This document shows, piece after piece, positions 1-8,350 of a stretch of 64,000 nt of DNA (within the stretch, counting starts at the first letter, position 1; every line of letters starts with the position of its first letter). The DNA lies in NCBI GenBank assembly GCA_956465555.1, contig OY101122.1, positions 1,065,001 to 1,129,000 of the forward strand, written 5' to 3'. Made by a program: the position numbers and the translations under genes. The DNA comes from Nitzschia sp. pyKryTriq1. Taxonomy: Eukaryota > Bacillariophyta > Bacillariophyceae > Bacillariales > Bacillariaceae. The notes beneath the pieces are model-generated. The model ran no database searches, was not told the origin of the DNA, and saw only the letters and a program-made list of their open reading frames with translations.

Positions 1-499
1 TCAAAGGTAAGTTGGCGAATCGAACAATATGAGAATACCGAAGGAGGGTTTCTTGAGACGGTAGATGCGAGGTTGGTTCCCATATTATTTCAGCCTTGGA
101 GTGCGGTGCATGTGTCATTGCCGTCGCATGGACAAAGTCCACAAATATGAGCCCAAAATCACCGGGTGGGTACAGCACCCCGACAGTTTTTGGTGCAATG
201 TGATCTTCTCCTAGGCAATCTTCCACACATGAAGTCAAAGATGATGCAAACTCGGGGTCATTGTAATCGCTGGGCCAGATATCCTGCAAAATGCTGTCTG
301 CCATGTCTGGTTCGACCAATGCATGTGGTGACACCACATTCGAATTCGCCTTTGGGTTCGAACCTTCAATGGTAGCATGAGACCACAGGCTGAACCCGAA
401 TAGCCAAAGCGATGCCCCAACCGAAGCAGCTGCCACCACCGAAGATAGCCGCCATTGTCTACGCTTGATCTTTCGATTCATCGACCTCGATCGTTCCAT
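1..499 (-). CDS. Partial type II membrane protein, N-terminal part
   Basis: An open frame runs from an ATG at 499 off the left edge of the window, giving about 166 residues without a stop. An in-frame TAG lies just upstream of this ATG, so it is the first possible start. The N-terminus is short and basic (RKIKRRQWR) and is followed by a single hydrophobic stretch at about residues 18-38 (containing VGASLWLFGFSLW). This is the layout of a signal anchor or type II membrane protein. The rest is soluble in character, with a Cys pair around residues 89-93 (SCVEDC). I do not recognise the family. A Golgi or ER luminal enzyme is possible from topology alone, but nothing in the visible part proves it. 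The 3' end and any introns lie outside the window. Confidence 0.6.
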   Translation of the reverse strand, partial: MERSRSMNRKIKRRQWRLSSVVAAASVGASLWLFGFSLWSHATIEGSNPKANSNVVSPHALVEPDMADSILQDIWPSDYNDPEFASSLTSCVEDCLGEDHIAPKTVGVLYPPGDFGLIFVDFVHATAMTHAPHSKAEIIWEPTSHLPSQETLLRYSHIVRFANLPL

Positions 500-896
500 A
501 CTTATTTCTGGTGCATGCTAGATCTACAAGCAAGGGATGCATGACTTTGTGTTTGTCTTGACTTGAGACACGAGCGAGAGATTCTTCTATGAAAGAACCC
601 ACGAATATTTTGGATCTTTTTGTTTGACCCTCGTCTGCTTTGACCCTTCGGACTAAAAATGGGTTTCGTCGCGGAGTTTCACACCACCCTCTCTCGCGTC
701 GCATCGCGTCGCAACGTCAGTCATCTTGGAATAATCTGCAACGTGTGTGAGCTCTTTTGTTGCTTGATCTTCGTTGGCGCCAAGGATCCGACCACTGACC
801 ACTACTCGTCCTGACCATGAAACCCACATTCTGATGAATCTTCCTACCGGTACGCTGTAGTTTAGGTTGGTTGGATTGCTTCCCCCGTCTATCACC
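500..896. other. Divergent intergenic region
   Basis: This is the spacer between two divergently transcribed genes and should hold both promoters. It contains one perfect TACCGGTA palindrome at 845-852, about 45 bp before the start of the right-hand gene. The short frames present read through TTG starts and show no family resemblance. Confidence 0.5.
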
Positions 897-1835
897 ATGA
901 TGCTGCTACGACTGTCTCTCTTCTTCCAGGTGGTTGCGGCTTTTGTGCGACCTGCCCCGCGATTTTCCTTTTCGTCATCGGTGTCCCTCGGAGCGACGGC
1001 CGCCGATGCTATTGCGACATTCGAAAGCTCGCAAGCTGCCAGTGTGAATTCAATCGCTACGGCGATTCCTGACTTGGCGTCCAAACCTGACTTTACCTGG
1101 TCGGCTGCCGATGGCATTTCTGTGGGAAGTTCCCCTGTCACCTTGGATGCACGAGATGCCCCAGGACCAGCCAACATTGCTTGGCTCAGTTCCCTCACTG
1201 TAGCATCCAAACTATGTTCCTTGACCATTTTCAACGGACCATTGACGGATGTTCCTCATTTGGTATCCCGGGTTGCTATCAACGGAGACTCGCTCCACTT
1301 CACTTTGGACTTTCGTCCACGAGCCTATGGAGCCTACGAAATGCGACGACCTGACGGCAGCTACCCAGGACCGGATGAGTTGGGTCGCAAGAGTTTCGAA
1401 TATTCGGGCGCCCGTCTGAGTTTTGACAACAAATTTGGGACTGAGGAAGTCAAGAATTGGCTGTTCTCCACCATCAGCTCACTGGAAGGTGCTTCTCCCT
1501 ACGATCAGAATCCAATTGACTTGGATCTGTTGACTCGTGGACCACTCTACACCTCTGTCAGCATGCCCTTGACCGATGGTAATGTGGCGACCATTACTGC
1601 GGCGCGAGAACAAGCAGTAAAATATTGGTTGTCGTGGGTCATGGATGGGCAGAATGAACACCGACCGGGAGCGCCCGTCAATACGCAATACGTGTATGAC
1701 ACGAAATTCAAGCAAAATTCATATGGGGCTCTGTTGAATGAATACAGCGCGGTATTTGGTCCTGGTGACGGGTCCAAGTTGGCAGTGGGAGACTCGGGTC
1801 CACTCGATGAGGCTTACGTGGGTGGTGGTAGCTAG
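897..1835 (+). CDS. Red chlorophyll catabolite reductase-like plastid protein
   Basis: A 312-residue protein starting at ATG 897; the frame opens earlier only from a TTG. The N-terminus (MMLLRLSLFFQVVAAFVRP) is a signal peptide with Phe right after the predicted cleavage site, the ASAFAP-type plastid signal. The order of segments resembles plant RCCR and the bilin-reductase fold: an early block NGPLTDVPHLVSRV followed by a strand SLHFTLDFRPRAYGAYE, then a late block GPLYTSVSMPL ahead of a helix ending in KYWLSWV. A C-terminal DTKFKQNSYGALL matches the RCCR position before its last helix. Known RCCR opens the red chlorophyll catabolite during chlorophyll breakdown using ferredoxin. The assignment rests on pattern and order by eye, so it could be another ferredoxin-dependent bilin reductase relative. 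No intron is needed. Confidence 0.5.
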   Translation: MMLLRLSLFFQVVAAFVRPAPRFSFSSSVSLGATAADAIATFESSQAASVNSIATAIPDLASKPDFTWSAADGISVGSSPVTLDARDAPGPANIAWLSSLTVASKLCSLTIFNGPLTDVPHLVSRVAINGDSLHFTLDFRPRAYGAYEMRRPDGSYPGPDELGRKSFEYSGARLSFDNKFGTEEVKNWLFSTISSLEGASPYDQNPIDLDLLTRGPLYTSVSMPLTDGNVATITAAREQAVKYWLSWVMDGQNEHRPGAPVNTQYVYDTKFKQNSYGALLNEYSAVFGPGDGSKLAVGDSGPLDEAYVGGGS

Positions 1836-2297
1836 AACGCTAGGGTAATCAGTTCAGTATACTGTGAAGCCGTTATTGGTAGCGCACTGTACTCTCTACT
1901 GTAGTGAGCAAAACGTATTGCGTATTGCCTGAAGGGAGAGCTTCGCGACAAATGCTTCAACCCTCATCCAAGAGGCTTTCGCCCCTCTTCACTTCCAACT
2001 CCTAGCTATAGTGACCAGTAGCTCTCTTTCCATCACGCAGCTGATAGATCCAAGGTTTCCGTCAAAGAAAGATCCAGCCACAAACTCCAGACCTCAACGA
2101 GTCCGTTTTCCACGGTATTTTTCTGTATTAAGATCCCATCATTGTAATCACTTCCACCCCCAAAGGATGTTCGACAAGTACATCTGACGGTACATGTACT
2201 GCGTCGCTCCAGTACGTAGGTCGCGATGAGAGGTATTGCTAGATTTTCCCGAGAATAACTTTAGAGACGCCGGCCCAACTGACAAATGAATTCTTTT
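1836..2297. other. Convergent intergenic region, no gene seen
   Basis: This is the spacer between two converging genes. I see no open frame with family resemblance and no RNA gene. It should hold the two 3' untranslated regions and poly(A) signals. Confidence 0.5.
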
Positions 2298-3749
2298 TTA
2301 GAGCCCACGCGCCTTCTTGTTATTGGCAGGATTTTTAGAGCCCTTAGAGCCCATGGTGGACAACGATGACCTCTTGTTGCCCGACACGGTCACGGCCCGC
2401 AACGTGGCCGTAGGGAACTGTCGCGGTGTCCGTTCTGCGGATGCCCCTTCCACTAGGAGACGGACAGGAACAAAGGGGGACTGATCGGCCACCGAAGATG
2501 GCGACTCTCGTGGCTCGGTACTAGTAGTGTCGTCACCGGTCAATAGGGCACGGACCTTTTTATAATCTGCCGTTTCAATCGACATAATGGCGTTCTTGGG
2601 GATGCTGCCAGCCTGCTGCTGTTTGGTGTCCTTACCCTTGACGGTCCAGGAGATCCAATGGGGACAAATCTCGACAATTTGATGTAATACAGTAGAAAGT
2701 TGTGGTCGATTGTAGCCCGTCAAGGCTTCGGCCAGACTTGAAAAAGGAATCTTGCACTGCGTTGACGTTTTGGTCGGTCGGGTACAAGTATGAAAACGGC
2801 TGCCTCCCTGTTTTCGTTGCCGCAGCACTTTGCGGGCATGACTGTATATGGCATCCGCTACGGCGATACGATCGTCCTGTTGCCCCGTGGTCTTCGCATG
2901 CTTGTCAGCATGTTCCATATGACGAAGTCGTTCCTGGGCCTTGGCCCGCACACGTTCCTCCAGGGCTTGAAGACTCTGGGGTTCGTAGGACGTCTGTTTG
3001 CCTGCTTTCGACAACTCCATCTTGTCTACTAGAGTAGAAGTTGTTGTTTCTTCGTTGCTGCTGCTACTTCCCGTTTTCGCATTCAGAACTTGTTCACGGC
3101 GGATCTTGTCTTGTTGCAACCAGTCCAAAATCTTGACCGACAATTGTTGTCGGACACCATTCGTTTTTGACTGTTGGAGCAGACGCCGGAGTTCCTGTGG
3201 ACGATTCGCATGATACACCATCTGCAGTTGCAAGACGGTCTTTTTGCTACTATCCGTTTGGCGGCGTTCTACCAGAGTATACAATCGAGGAACGGTCACA
3301 CATGCAAAATCATGCCACAATCGTTCTTCTGTGGAAAGCCCTTGTAGCTCGGGGACTATCACACTACTGTCGGCGGGGGATGGCGGCGTGTCCTTGGAAT
3401 CAACAACGACGTGATCACTGTCATCGTCGTCATTAAGAGTTGTTACGGGTGCTGACGACCGCACTACCAGGACTAGCTTCGGGATCAAGGTGCAGAGATT
3501 GGCGTAGGATAGACTTGATTTTTTGTTTTGGTAGAGGTAGATCTGCAAAGCGCTTTCCAACTGCACAATCCACTTCTCATTCAAGGGAACCCTCAAGCGG
3601 TCGCTGCTGACGGTGTCTGCTCTGGTTGTTGTTGGTCGTGGTGGTGGTGGTTGTTCCAGACAGTCTCCCACAAACTCGGATTTCATCGGAGACGATGCTG
3701 CTGCTGGTGGTGACGCGGTGGAGAAGGAAGGGATTGGGATCTTGCTCAT
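2298..3749 (-). CDS. CDT1-like DNA replication licensing factor (tentative)
   Basis: A 483-residue intronless frame. The N-terminus is Ser/Pro-rich and disordered. A helical region follows (LNEKWIVQLESALQIYLYQNKK at about residues 57-78, then RLYTLVERRQ) that resembles the geminin/MCM-binding winged helix of CDT1. A charged linker (ALEERVRAKAQERLRHMEHA) comes next. The C-terminal helix-turn pattern (PFSSLAEAL, then VLHQIVEICPHWISW, then SIETADYKKVRALL) matches the last CDT1 winged helix, where a ...PxWIS... block precedes a short strand and helix. CDT1 loads MCM2-7 onto origins in G1. I made the call from fold order and the PHWIS-type motif only; similarity is weak in the N-terminal half. The 5' leader just upstream of the ATG is a GGC/GGT-repeat tract. 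Confidence 0.4.
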   Translation of the reverse strand: MSKIPIPSFSTASPPAAASSPMKSEFVGDCLEQPPPPRPTTTRADTVSSDRLRVPLNEKWIVQLESALQIYLYQNKKSSLSYANLCTLIPKLVLVVRSSAPVTTLNDDDDSDHVVVDSKDTPPSPADSSVIVPELQGLSTEERLWHDFACVTVPRLYTLVERRQTDSSKKTVLQLQMVYHANRPQELRRLLQQSKTNGVRQQLSVKILDWLQQDKIRREQVLNAKTGSSSSNEETTTSTLVDKMELSKAGKQTSYEPQSLQALEERVRAKAQERLRHMEHADKHAKTTGQQDDRIAVADAIYSHARKVLRQRKQGGSRFHTCTRPTKTSTQCKIPFSSLAEALTGYNRPQLSTVLHQIVEICPHWISWTVKGKDTKQQQAGSIPKNAIMSIETADYKKVRALLTGDDTTSTEPRESPSSVADQSPFVPVRLLVEGASAERTPRQFPTATLRAVTVSGNKRSSLSTMGSKGSKNPANNKKARGL

Positions 3750-4300
3750 GGCGGCGGCGGCGGCGGTGGCGGTGGCGGTGTAAGGTTCAAAACAGTATCA
3801 CTGATCACAGATGCACCAAGATGGCAAATAATAGCACTGACTATGAGTAATAAAATGCGTACCCGTAACGTACGACGACGAGAATGAAACCCGCACAGCA
3901 ATGCCAATTGCCAATGCTCATCGTCGCGTCAATTAATCTATCTCCGTGTCGCTACCGGTACGTTCTCCTGTAAGCGATAAAAAACCGCGAGGGAATCACG
4001 CTATGTTTATTTCCCCCGTAGGCACTTGTACTAAGTCTACTGAGATCGAAAACAAGTCGACGAACACGGTCCCCGGGGGAATCCCCCCTGTAGAACTTTA
4101 TTGTAGCCCTCGTACAAACGTGAATCACGAGCTGAGAGTACCTCAGACAAGTCCCGCGTGTTATTATTATTTTTCTCTTAGTGGAAGAATCAGGGATTGC
4201 CGCGGACAACGATCACGATTGGTTCAACTCTCGCAGTTTGGTCGTCATGTCGTGCTCCTGGAGACGTAGACGAGAAATTTAGATATAGGATATTACGTAA
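3750..4300. other. Intergenic region with GGC/GGT repeat and one TACCGGTA
   Basis: It begins with a (GGC)n/(GGT)n triplet tract (about 3750-3780), probably 5' leader of the minus-strand gene. A perfect TACCGGTA lies at 3953-3960. The short frames here show no recognisable product. Confidence 0.5.
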
Positions 4301-5031
4301 GTGACCAATTTAGCCATACAATTTATCGATTCGGTCGACGCAACCGTCACGGAATTCGTGGATTTCTGCGAGCGTATGGAATCCATCGAACACGCAGATA
4401 ACGCAGAAAACAAAAAAGAGCCTGGAAAACCCAACGATCGCAAAAATCGTAAACAAAATCCAAGCAACAAGCGCGCCAGGAACGGCGAGGACCATTTCTG
4501 CCTTCTCCACGGCAAAAACAAGAAAGCCGACATAAAACAAGTGGCCTCCGTCACAAAAGGGTTGGCAGAAGCAACAACAATGGCAGCAGTAGCAGCAGTG
4601 GTAGTGGCGGCGGCGGCAGGGGCAGGGGCAGGGGCAGCGACAACGACAACGACAACAACGGGAGCAACAACAATGGGAAATGCGGCAACAACAACAGCAC
4701 CAGCTGCTGCAATTGAACTGCAGTGCAGCCTTCTGAGTCTGAACCGGCACCACATATTTCTAGGAAACAGAAGGAGCAAAAGCTCTCAGGACTTTTGCGG
4801 GAGGAGGCGGTAGATGCCATCAATGCCAAAAATGCCGAAAGAAAGAAAACCGACCAAGAAATCCAAAGCAAGGGCATCCTGTGGCATAAAGGCATGTCTG
4901 ATTTTGTGCCACCAAACAAAATCAGTAACATTCCGAACTCATGGAAAGAATTCTACGGCTATGACTATTTCACCTGGAGACCCCAAAAGCAGAAGTTCTA
5001 TTCCATGTCAGGAACTAATGTAGACCTTTGA
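4301..5031 (+). mobile_element. Gag-like fragment of an LTR retroelement (fossil)
   Basis: The start of this stretch encodes a segment typical of gag polyproteins of diatom LTR retrotransposons: a helix with TEFVDFCERMESIE, a basic linker, and a zinc-knuckle-like start CLLHGKN. It runs into a low-complexity Ala/Thr tract made of GCA, GGC and ACA triplets, then a short Lys/Glu-rich frame. No protease, integrase, reverse transcriptase or terminal repeat was seen within reach, so it looks like a broken, isolated remnant. The family (Copia versus Gypsy) cannot be decided. Its age is probably not very recent, because the simple-sequence tract has grown inside it. An unrelated host gene cannot be fully excluded. 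Confidence 0.4.
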
Positions 5032-5369
5032 CGGACAAAAACGAACAAATAAGACCACTTTTGTCAATTTTTTTCGGTTGCCGCCCTCACGCACTTTGAC
5101 TTTTTGCTGTTTTGGATTGCCGATTGCCGACAAAACAATGGACGATGGACATCTGCCCATGTGATACAGTACTTGTACCGGATTTTATCACATCGCCTCT
5201 CTAAAAGTCTATTCAGTCTATTAGATCAGAAGACCATTGATCCGACTTACCTCTAGGCCTTTCGTGTCGATGGGCGAACATCTTTCGTACGATTGAGAAG
5301 CGACGTGTTTCCGTTCTGGAAGAATCCCCCAACAACATACAGCCAGCCGATTTCAACCGCTCATCCACC
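5032..5369. other. Spacer upstream of the RGP1-like gene, no gene seen
   Basis: No recognisable coding or RNA feature. It probably holds the promoter and 5' leader of the gene to its right. A partial palindrome GTACCGG occurs near 5176. Confidence 0.45.
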
Positions 5370-6794
5370 ATGAATGGAAAACCGCCTCTCAATACCTCCG
5401 CGGCCATGCCCGACGTCCAAGTGTTTTTGTCTCGCCCTGCCTATCCCCTCGGAAGCGTCATTGTTGGAACGATACTTATTCGACCAGCATCGCCCAATAA
5501 TAATGTGAAGGGCGCTGTGAATACGCAAGAATCTCTTCGGAGTGCGTTGAAATCGGTCGTTGTGTATGTGGCAGGATATTGTCGGATAGATTCTCGATGG
5601 CATGGTGTTGCCGACTACACCAAGATTTATGGTCAAGTCCATCCTTTTTTACAATTACTCTATCAAGACTTTGATTCGGATTTGCTATTACCACCTGCTG
5701 CCGAAGAAACTGTTTGCTTTTGGGCCACCAATGGTTTGGAACTCTTGGAATTGAAGGAACGACAATCGGGGGCAGTGTTTACTAACAATACCAGCAACAA
5801 TGACAAGGTACATAATCATGATGCTTCTCCTTTATTGGCCTTTACTTTTCGAGTCGATATCCCCATGGACCTTCCACATTCCATCAATGCGACAACCTGT
5901 CGATATCATTACAGTGCCGATGTCTTGATCCGAACGAGCACGAAACAACGAGTCATCAAGACTCCCTTTGCCGTCTGGACCAATCCTCAAGAGCCTCCAC
6001 GAATACCACGATCACAACAACAACGAAATAACATTGTCATTCCGGGCGCCCGCGTCAAATTTGGAACCTGCCAAGGGATGGCCCATTCCAACGGGTGGCC
6101 GTGCCACCTGTCCGCTACCGAAATACATCGCCCGAAAGGACAAATGACGGTCGCATTGGCTCGCTCTTCACGAGAAGATGTTCAGACACTGCGAGTATCC
6201 AATACCAAAGGACAGCCTGTCTGTGTCATGACGGTAGTTGGCGCTGCGAAATTAACACCCGGCTCTCGGATTCAGTTGCAGTGGGATTTTCCCGAACGCA
6301 TCTCCGCAAGCAAGTCATGGATTCCCTGTCATCAAGTCGCAGCATGTTTGGAAGGGGAAGAGTTGGCTATCTACGAAGATGGAAAGAGGACCCGGACACA
6401 ATCCTATGTCTTTGATACTTGCCACGAATGGGTCGATCCAGGCGTAACCCATCGGGTTTCCAAAACCTTGCTGTTATCGATGGATGCTCCCTGCAATCTG
6501 TACACCGATGTCATGGAATTGTTTATTCGTTGTCAGATTGATATCACGGTAAAGGAAAATGGAGAGTACACGAATCTGCGATTGGAGTTACCCTGTCATG
6601 TCGTCCATAGTCTCGGGGAAGAGACGAGTATGCTGGACGAGGATGAGGAACAACAGGTGTTACCATTGTCCGAGCTACTAGGCAAAAAAGTCGATCCAAG
6701 AGATGAATTCCCGACGAACGACATCACATCAGACCTCAAAATACTCGCATTGCAAATGGAGCAAAGACTCCAAACTGCCAAGCCGACCAAGTAG
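5370..6794 (+). CDS. RGP1: RGP1 homologue (RIC1-RGP1 Rab6 exchange factor subunit)
   Basis: A 474-residue protein with the arrestin-like two-sandwich layout of the Rgp1 family. An N-terminal strand region (VQVFLSRPAYPLGSVIVGT) is followed by a long middle, a second domain (QPVCVMTVVGAAKLTPGSRI, then QLQWDFPE), and a late block IPCHQVAACLEGEE with ELFIRCQIDITV. The motif in which a property of ...G..I...WDF... precedes a cytoskeletal-like strand pair is what Rgp1 shows. With RIC1 it forms the GEF that activates Rab6/Ypt6 at the Golgi for retrograde traffic. The C-terminal tail is acidic (LDEDEEQQ) and ends in a helix. It is a single exon and starts at the first ATG. It converges with the lumen protein gene 88 bp downstream. 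Confidence 0.65.
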   Translation: MNGKPPLNTSAAMPDVQVFLSRPAYPLGSVIVGTILIRPASPNNNVKGAVNTQESLRSALKSVVVYVAGYCRIDSRWHGVADYTKIYGQVHPFLQLLYQDFDSDLLLPPAAEETVCFWATNGLELLELKERQSGAVFTNNTSNNDKVHNHDASPLLAFTFRVDIPMDLPHSINATTCRYHYSADVLIRTSTKQRVIKTPFAVWTNPQEPPRIPRSQQQRNNIVIPGARVKFGTCQGMAHSNGWPCHLSATEIHRPKGQMTVALARSSREDVQTLRVSNTKGQPVCVMTVVGAAKLTPGSRIQLQWDFPERISASKSWIPCHQVAACLEGEELAIYEDGKRTRTQSYVFDTCHEWVDPGVTHRVSKTLLLSMDAPCNLYTDVMELFIRCQIDITVKENGEYTNLRLELPCHVVHSLGEETSMLDEDEEQQVLPLSELLGKKVDPRDEFPTNDITSDLKILALQMEQRLQTAKPTK

Positions 6795-6882
6795 AAGATT
6801 TTAATCTCTAGCTAATCTTACTTCGGAAAGCTGCTGTATCTTAGCTACTTGTAGGCCACCCCATTCTTCTGGCAGGAAACTT

Positions 6883-7446
6883 TTACTTGTTCAACTTGGC
6901 CAAGGCGGGAACAGTAAACTTGTAGGGCACACCGGCATTTTTGACCGCTCGGACACAAAACATGGGGCTGGAGTAGCCGTCGTGTTGCTCTGTTGGGTAT
7001 CCTTCACCAATGCGGATCGGCGACCCCATGCCTCCCTCCTTAGACTTGAAAGTAACGTATGCAGCATCACCATCAGGAGCCATGAATTCGACGAATTCCA
7101 CTTCACCTGCCTTGAGTCGTTGATTGAATTCGGCATAGCTGACACTGGGCTCATTCAATGTCGCCGGGTCCAACCCATTGTACTCTCCACCCCGATAGTT
7201 AAAAATTAGACCATTGAAGGCGTTCACCTCGATTCCTTGACGAAATTCCTTTTCTTGATCAGCAAATGCTGCATTGGCGACCCCAAACCCCGAGAGGGTA
7301 GCGACGCCGGCAAGAAAGGCTCTCCGATCCGTAGTGGCACATAGTGCAGTTGGTCGGTGAGCGCTCATCGATGCTCCAGGAGCAAACGATTCGGCATTGC
7401 CGACCAGAAGAGCCAAAGCTATCAACTCACGCGAAAGTTTGAACAT
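6883..7446 (-). CDS. Thylakoid-lumen protein with FtsH-ectodomain-like region
   Basis: A 187-residue protein. The start at 7446 (MFKLSRELIALALL) is preferred over an upstream non-ATG start because it gives a clean signal peptide ending AES before FAP, the diatom plastid signal. A twin-arginine lumen signal follows (DRRAFLAGVATL, then VANAAFA), which points to Tat export into the thylakoid lumen. The mature part contains SVSYAEFNQRLKAGEVEFVEF, the pattern of the N-terminal extracellular domain of FtsH proteases (Y-x-E-F-x-x-x-v-x-x-g-x-V). No AAA or peptidase domain is attached. The C-terminus (IRIGEGYP, then GVPYKFTVPALAK) resembles lumen proteins of plants and algae annotated for that domain. 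The function is unknown; a role as partner or decoy for thylakoid FtsH in PSII repair is only inference. Confidence 0.65.
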   Translation of the reverse strand: MFKLSRELIALALLVGNAESFAPGASMSAHRPTALCATTDRRAFLAGVATLSGFGVANAAFADQEKEFRQGIEVNAFNGLIFNYRGGEYNGLDPATLNEPSVSYAEFNQRLKAGEVEFVEFMAPDGDAAYVTFKSKEGGMGSPIRIGEGYPTEQHDGYSSPMFCVRAVKNAGVPYKFTVPALAKLNK

Positions 7447-7860
7447 TTTAATTGTTTCAGAACGGTCTTTGAACCCGATCGTATCTGGTAAATTGTACCG
7501 GTAGAAACATTTTGGGTGTCTTGAGAGGATACTGTACAACTAGCGGACGAAAGGGGAGAGAGAGAAGAAGGCACCAGCTGGTTATTATTGTCATCGTCGA
7601 TACCGGTAGCAGGCGGTATCTTTGTGGTTGGATGCACACACAAAAAAACGCGCAACCAACACGTCAGCAACAACTCCAAAAATCCCCTTTATCAATACCG
7701 GAATTGTCATCTCCCCCAATATAAATCCCCCCGCTTGTCCAGCGTTGACGAGAGTGTTGACGACTGCGATCCATTTCGATTTTTTGACGAAGGCGATGAA
7801 CGAAAGCATCATGCATGTCTTCAGAAAAGCCCATTTGATTTTGCACATTCCAGTGAAGAC
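7447..7860. promoter_or_regulatory. Shared divergent promoter region with two TACCGGTA palindromes
   Basis: A 414-bp spacer separates the starts of two divergent genes. It carries perfect TACCGGTA palindromes at 7496-7503, about 50 bp from the left gene's ATG, and at 7601-7608. The promoter role is inferred from position; no TATA box is claimed. Confidence 0.4.
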
Positions 7861-8305
7861 ATGACGGAAGAGAGGCAGCCAAAAAGAGTAAAACTTTGCA
7901 CGGCTGAATTGGAACAGAGGAATAAAATGCTCCAGAAGCTGCAGGAGACGGGGGATTTTGAACGGTGAGTTCAATGTACATACCGGGTACAATACGAAGT
8001 GTCCACGATAAACGATACGTACAATAACAAAGCCGCACCTCTTCTAACTTCTAACGTCTGCCTCTTTTTTATCGACTCGAAATAGATTGCGAAGATCCTT
8101 CTACGCTCAGCTGGTATTACAAGAAACGTGGCGGGATGAAATGAAGGAAAGCACTAGGCTGGCCGTCAAGGAGAGTGGGGGTATAATGGAGATCACAATG
8201 GACGAACTAGTGTGGAAACTGCTTCCCACTGCGAAAATCAACGTGGCACTTTCGATTGAGTCCGACATGAAGAGAGAAATCAGGGCAGCGTGTAATGAGA
8301 AATAG
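7861..8305 (+). CDS. ENY2: ENY2/Sus1, SAGA and TREX-2 subunit
   Basis: Two exons, 7861-7964 and 8086-8305, joined across a 121-nt GTGAGT..TAG intron, give 107 residues. ENY2/Sus1 proteins are about 100 residues. The joined sequence reads LQETGDFERLRRSFYAQLV, then W-x-D-x-M/L, then EITMDELVWKLLPTA. This matches the family's helix order: L-x-E-T-G-x-x-x-R-L-K-x-L-L, then W, then (V/I)T-x-D-x-L-V-x-x-[IL]-x-P-x-A. The splice restores the Arg codon in frame, which supports the intron. The ATG at 7861 gives the family's usual length; the open frame extends upstream only without an ATG. Known role: a small helical subunit of the SAGA deubiquitinase module and of the TREX-2 mRNA export complex at nuclear pores. 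It converges with the mTERF gene after only 45 bp. Confidence 0.85.
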
Positions 8306-8350
8306 AGGTGTATCAATTAGGGATGGGAAAATTCACAATGCTTCTCTAGT

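Noticed and set aside
4279-4931. Long minus-strand frames rich in Cys, Leu or Pro
   Set aside because: They are shadows of the triplet repeat tract inside the gag-like fossil.
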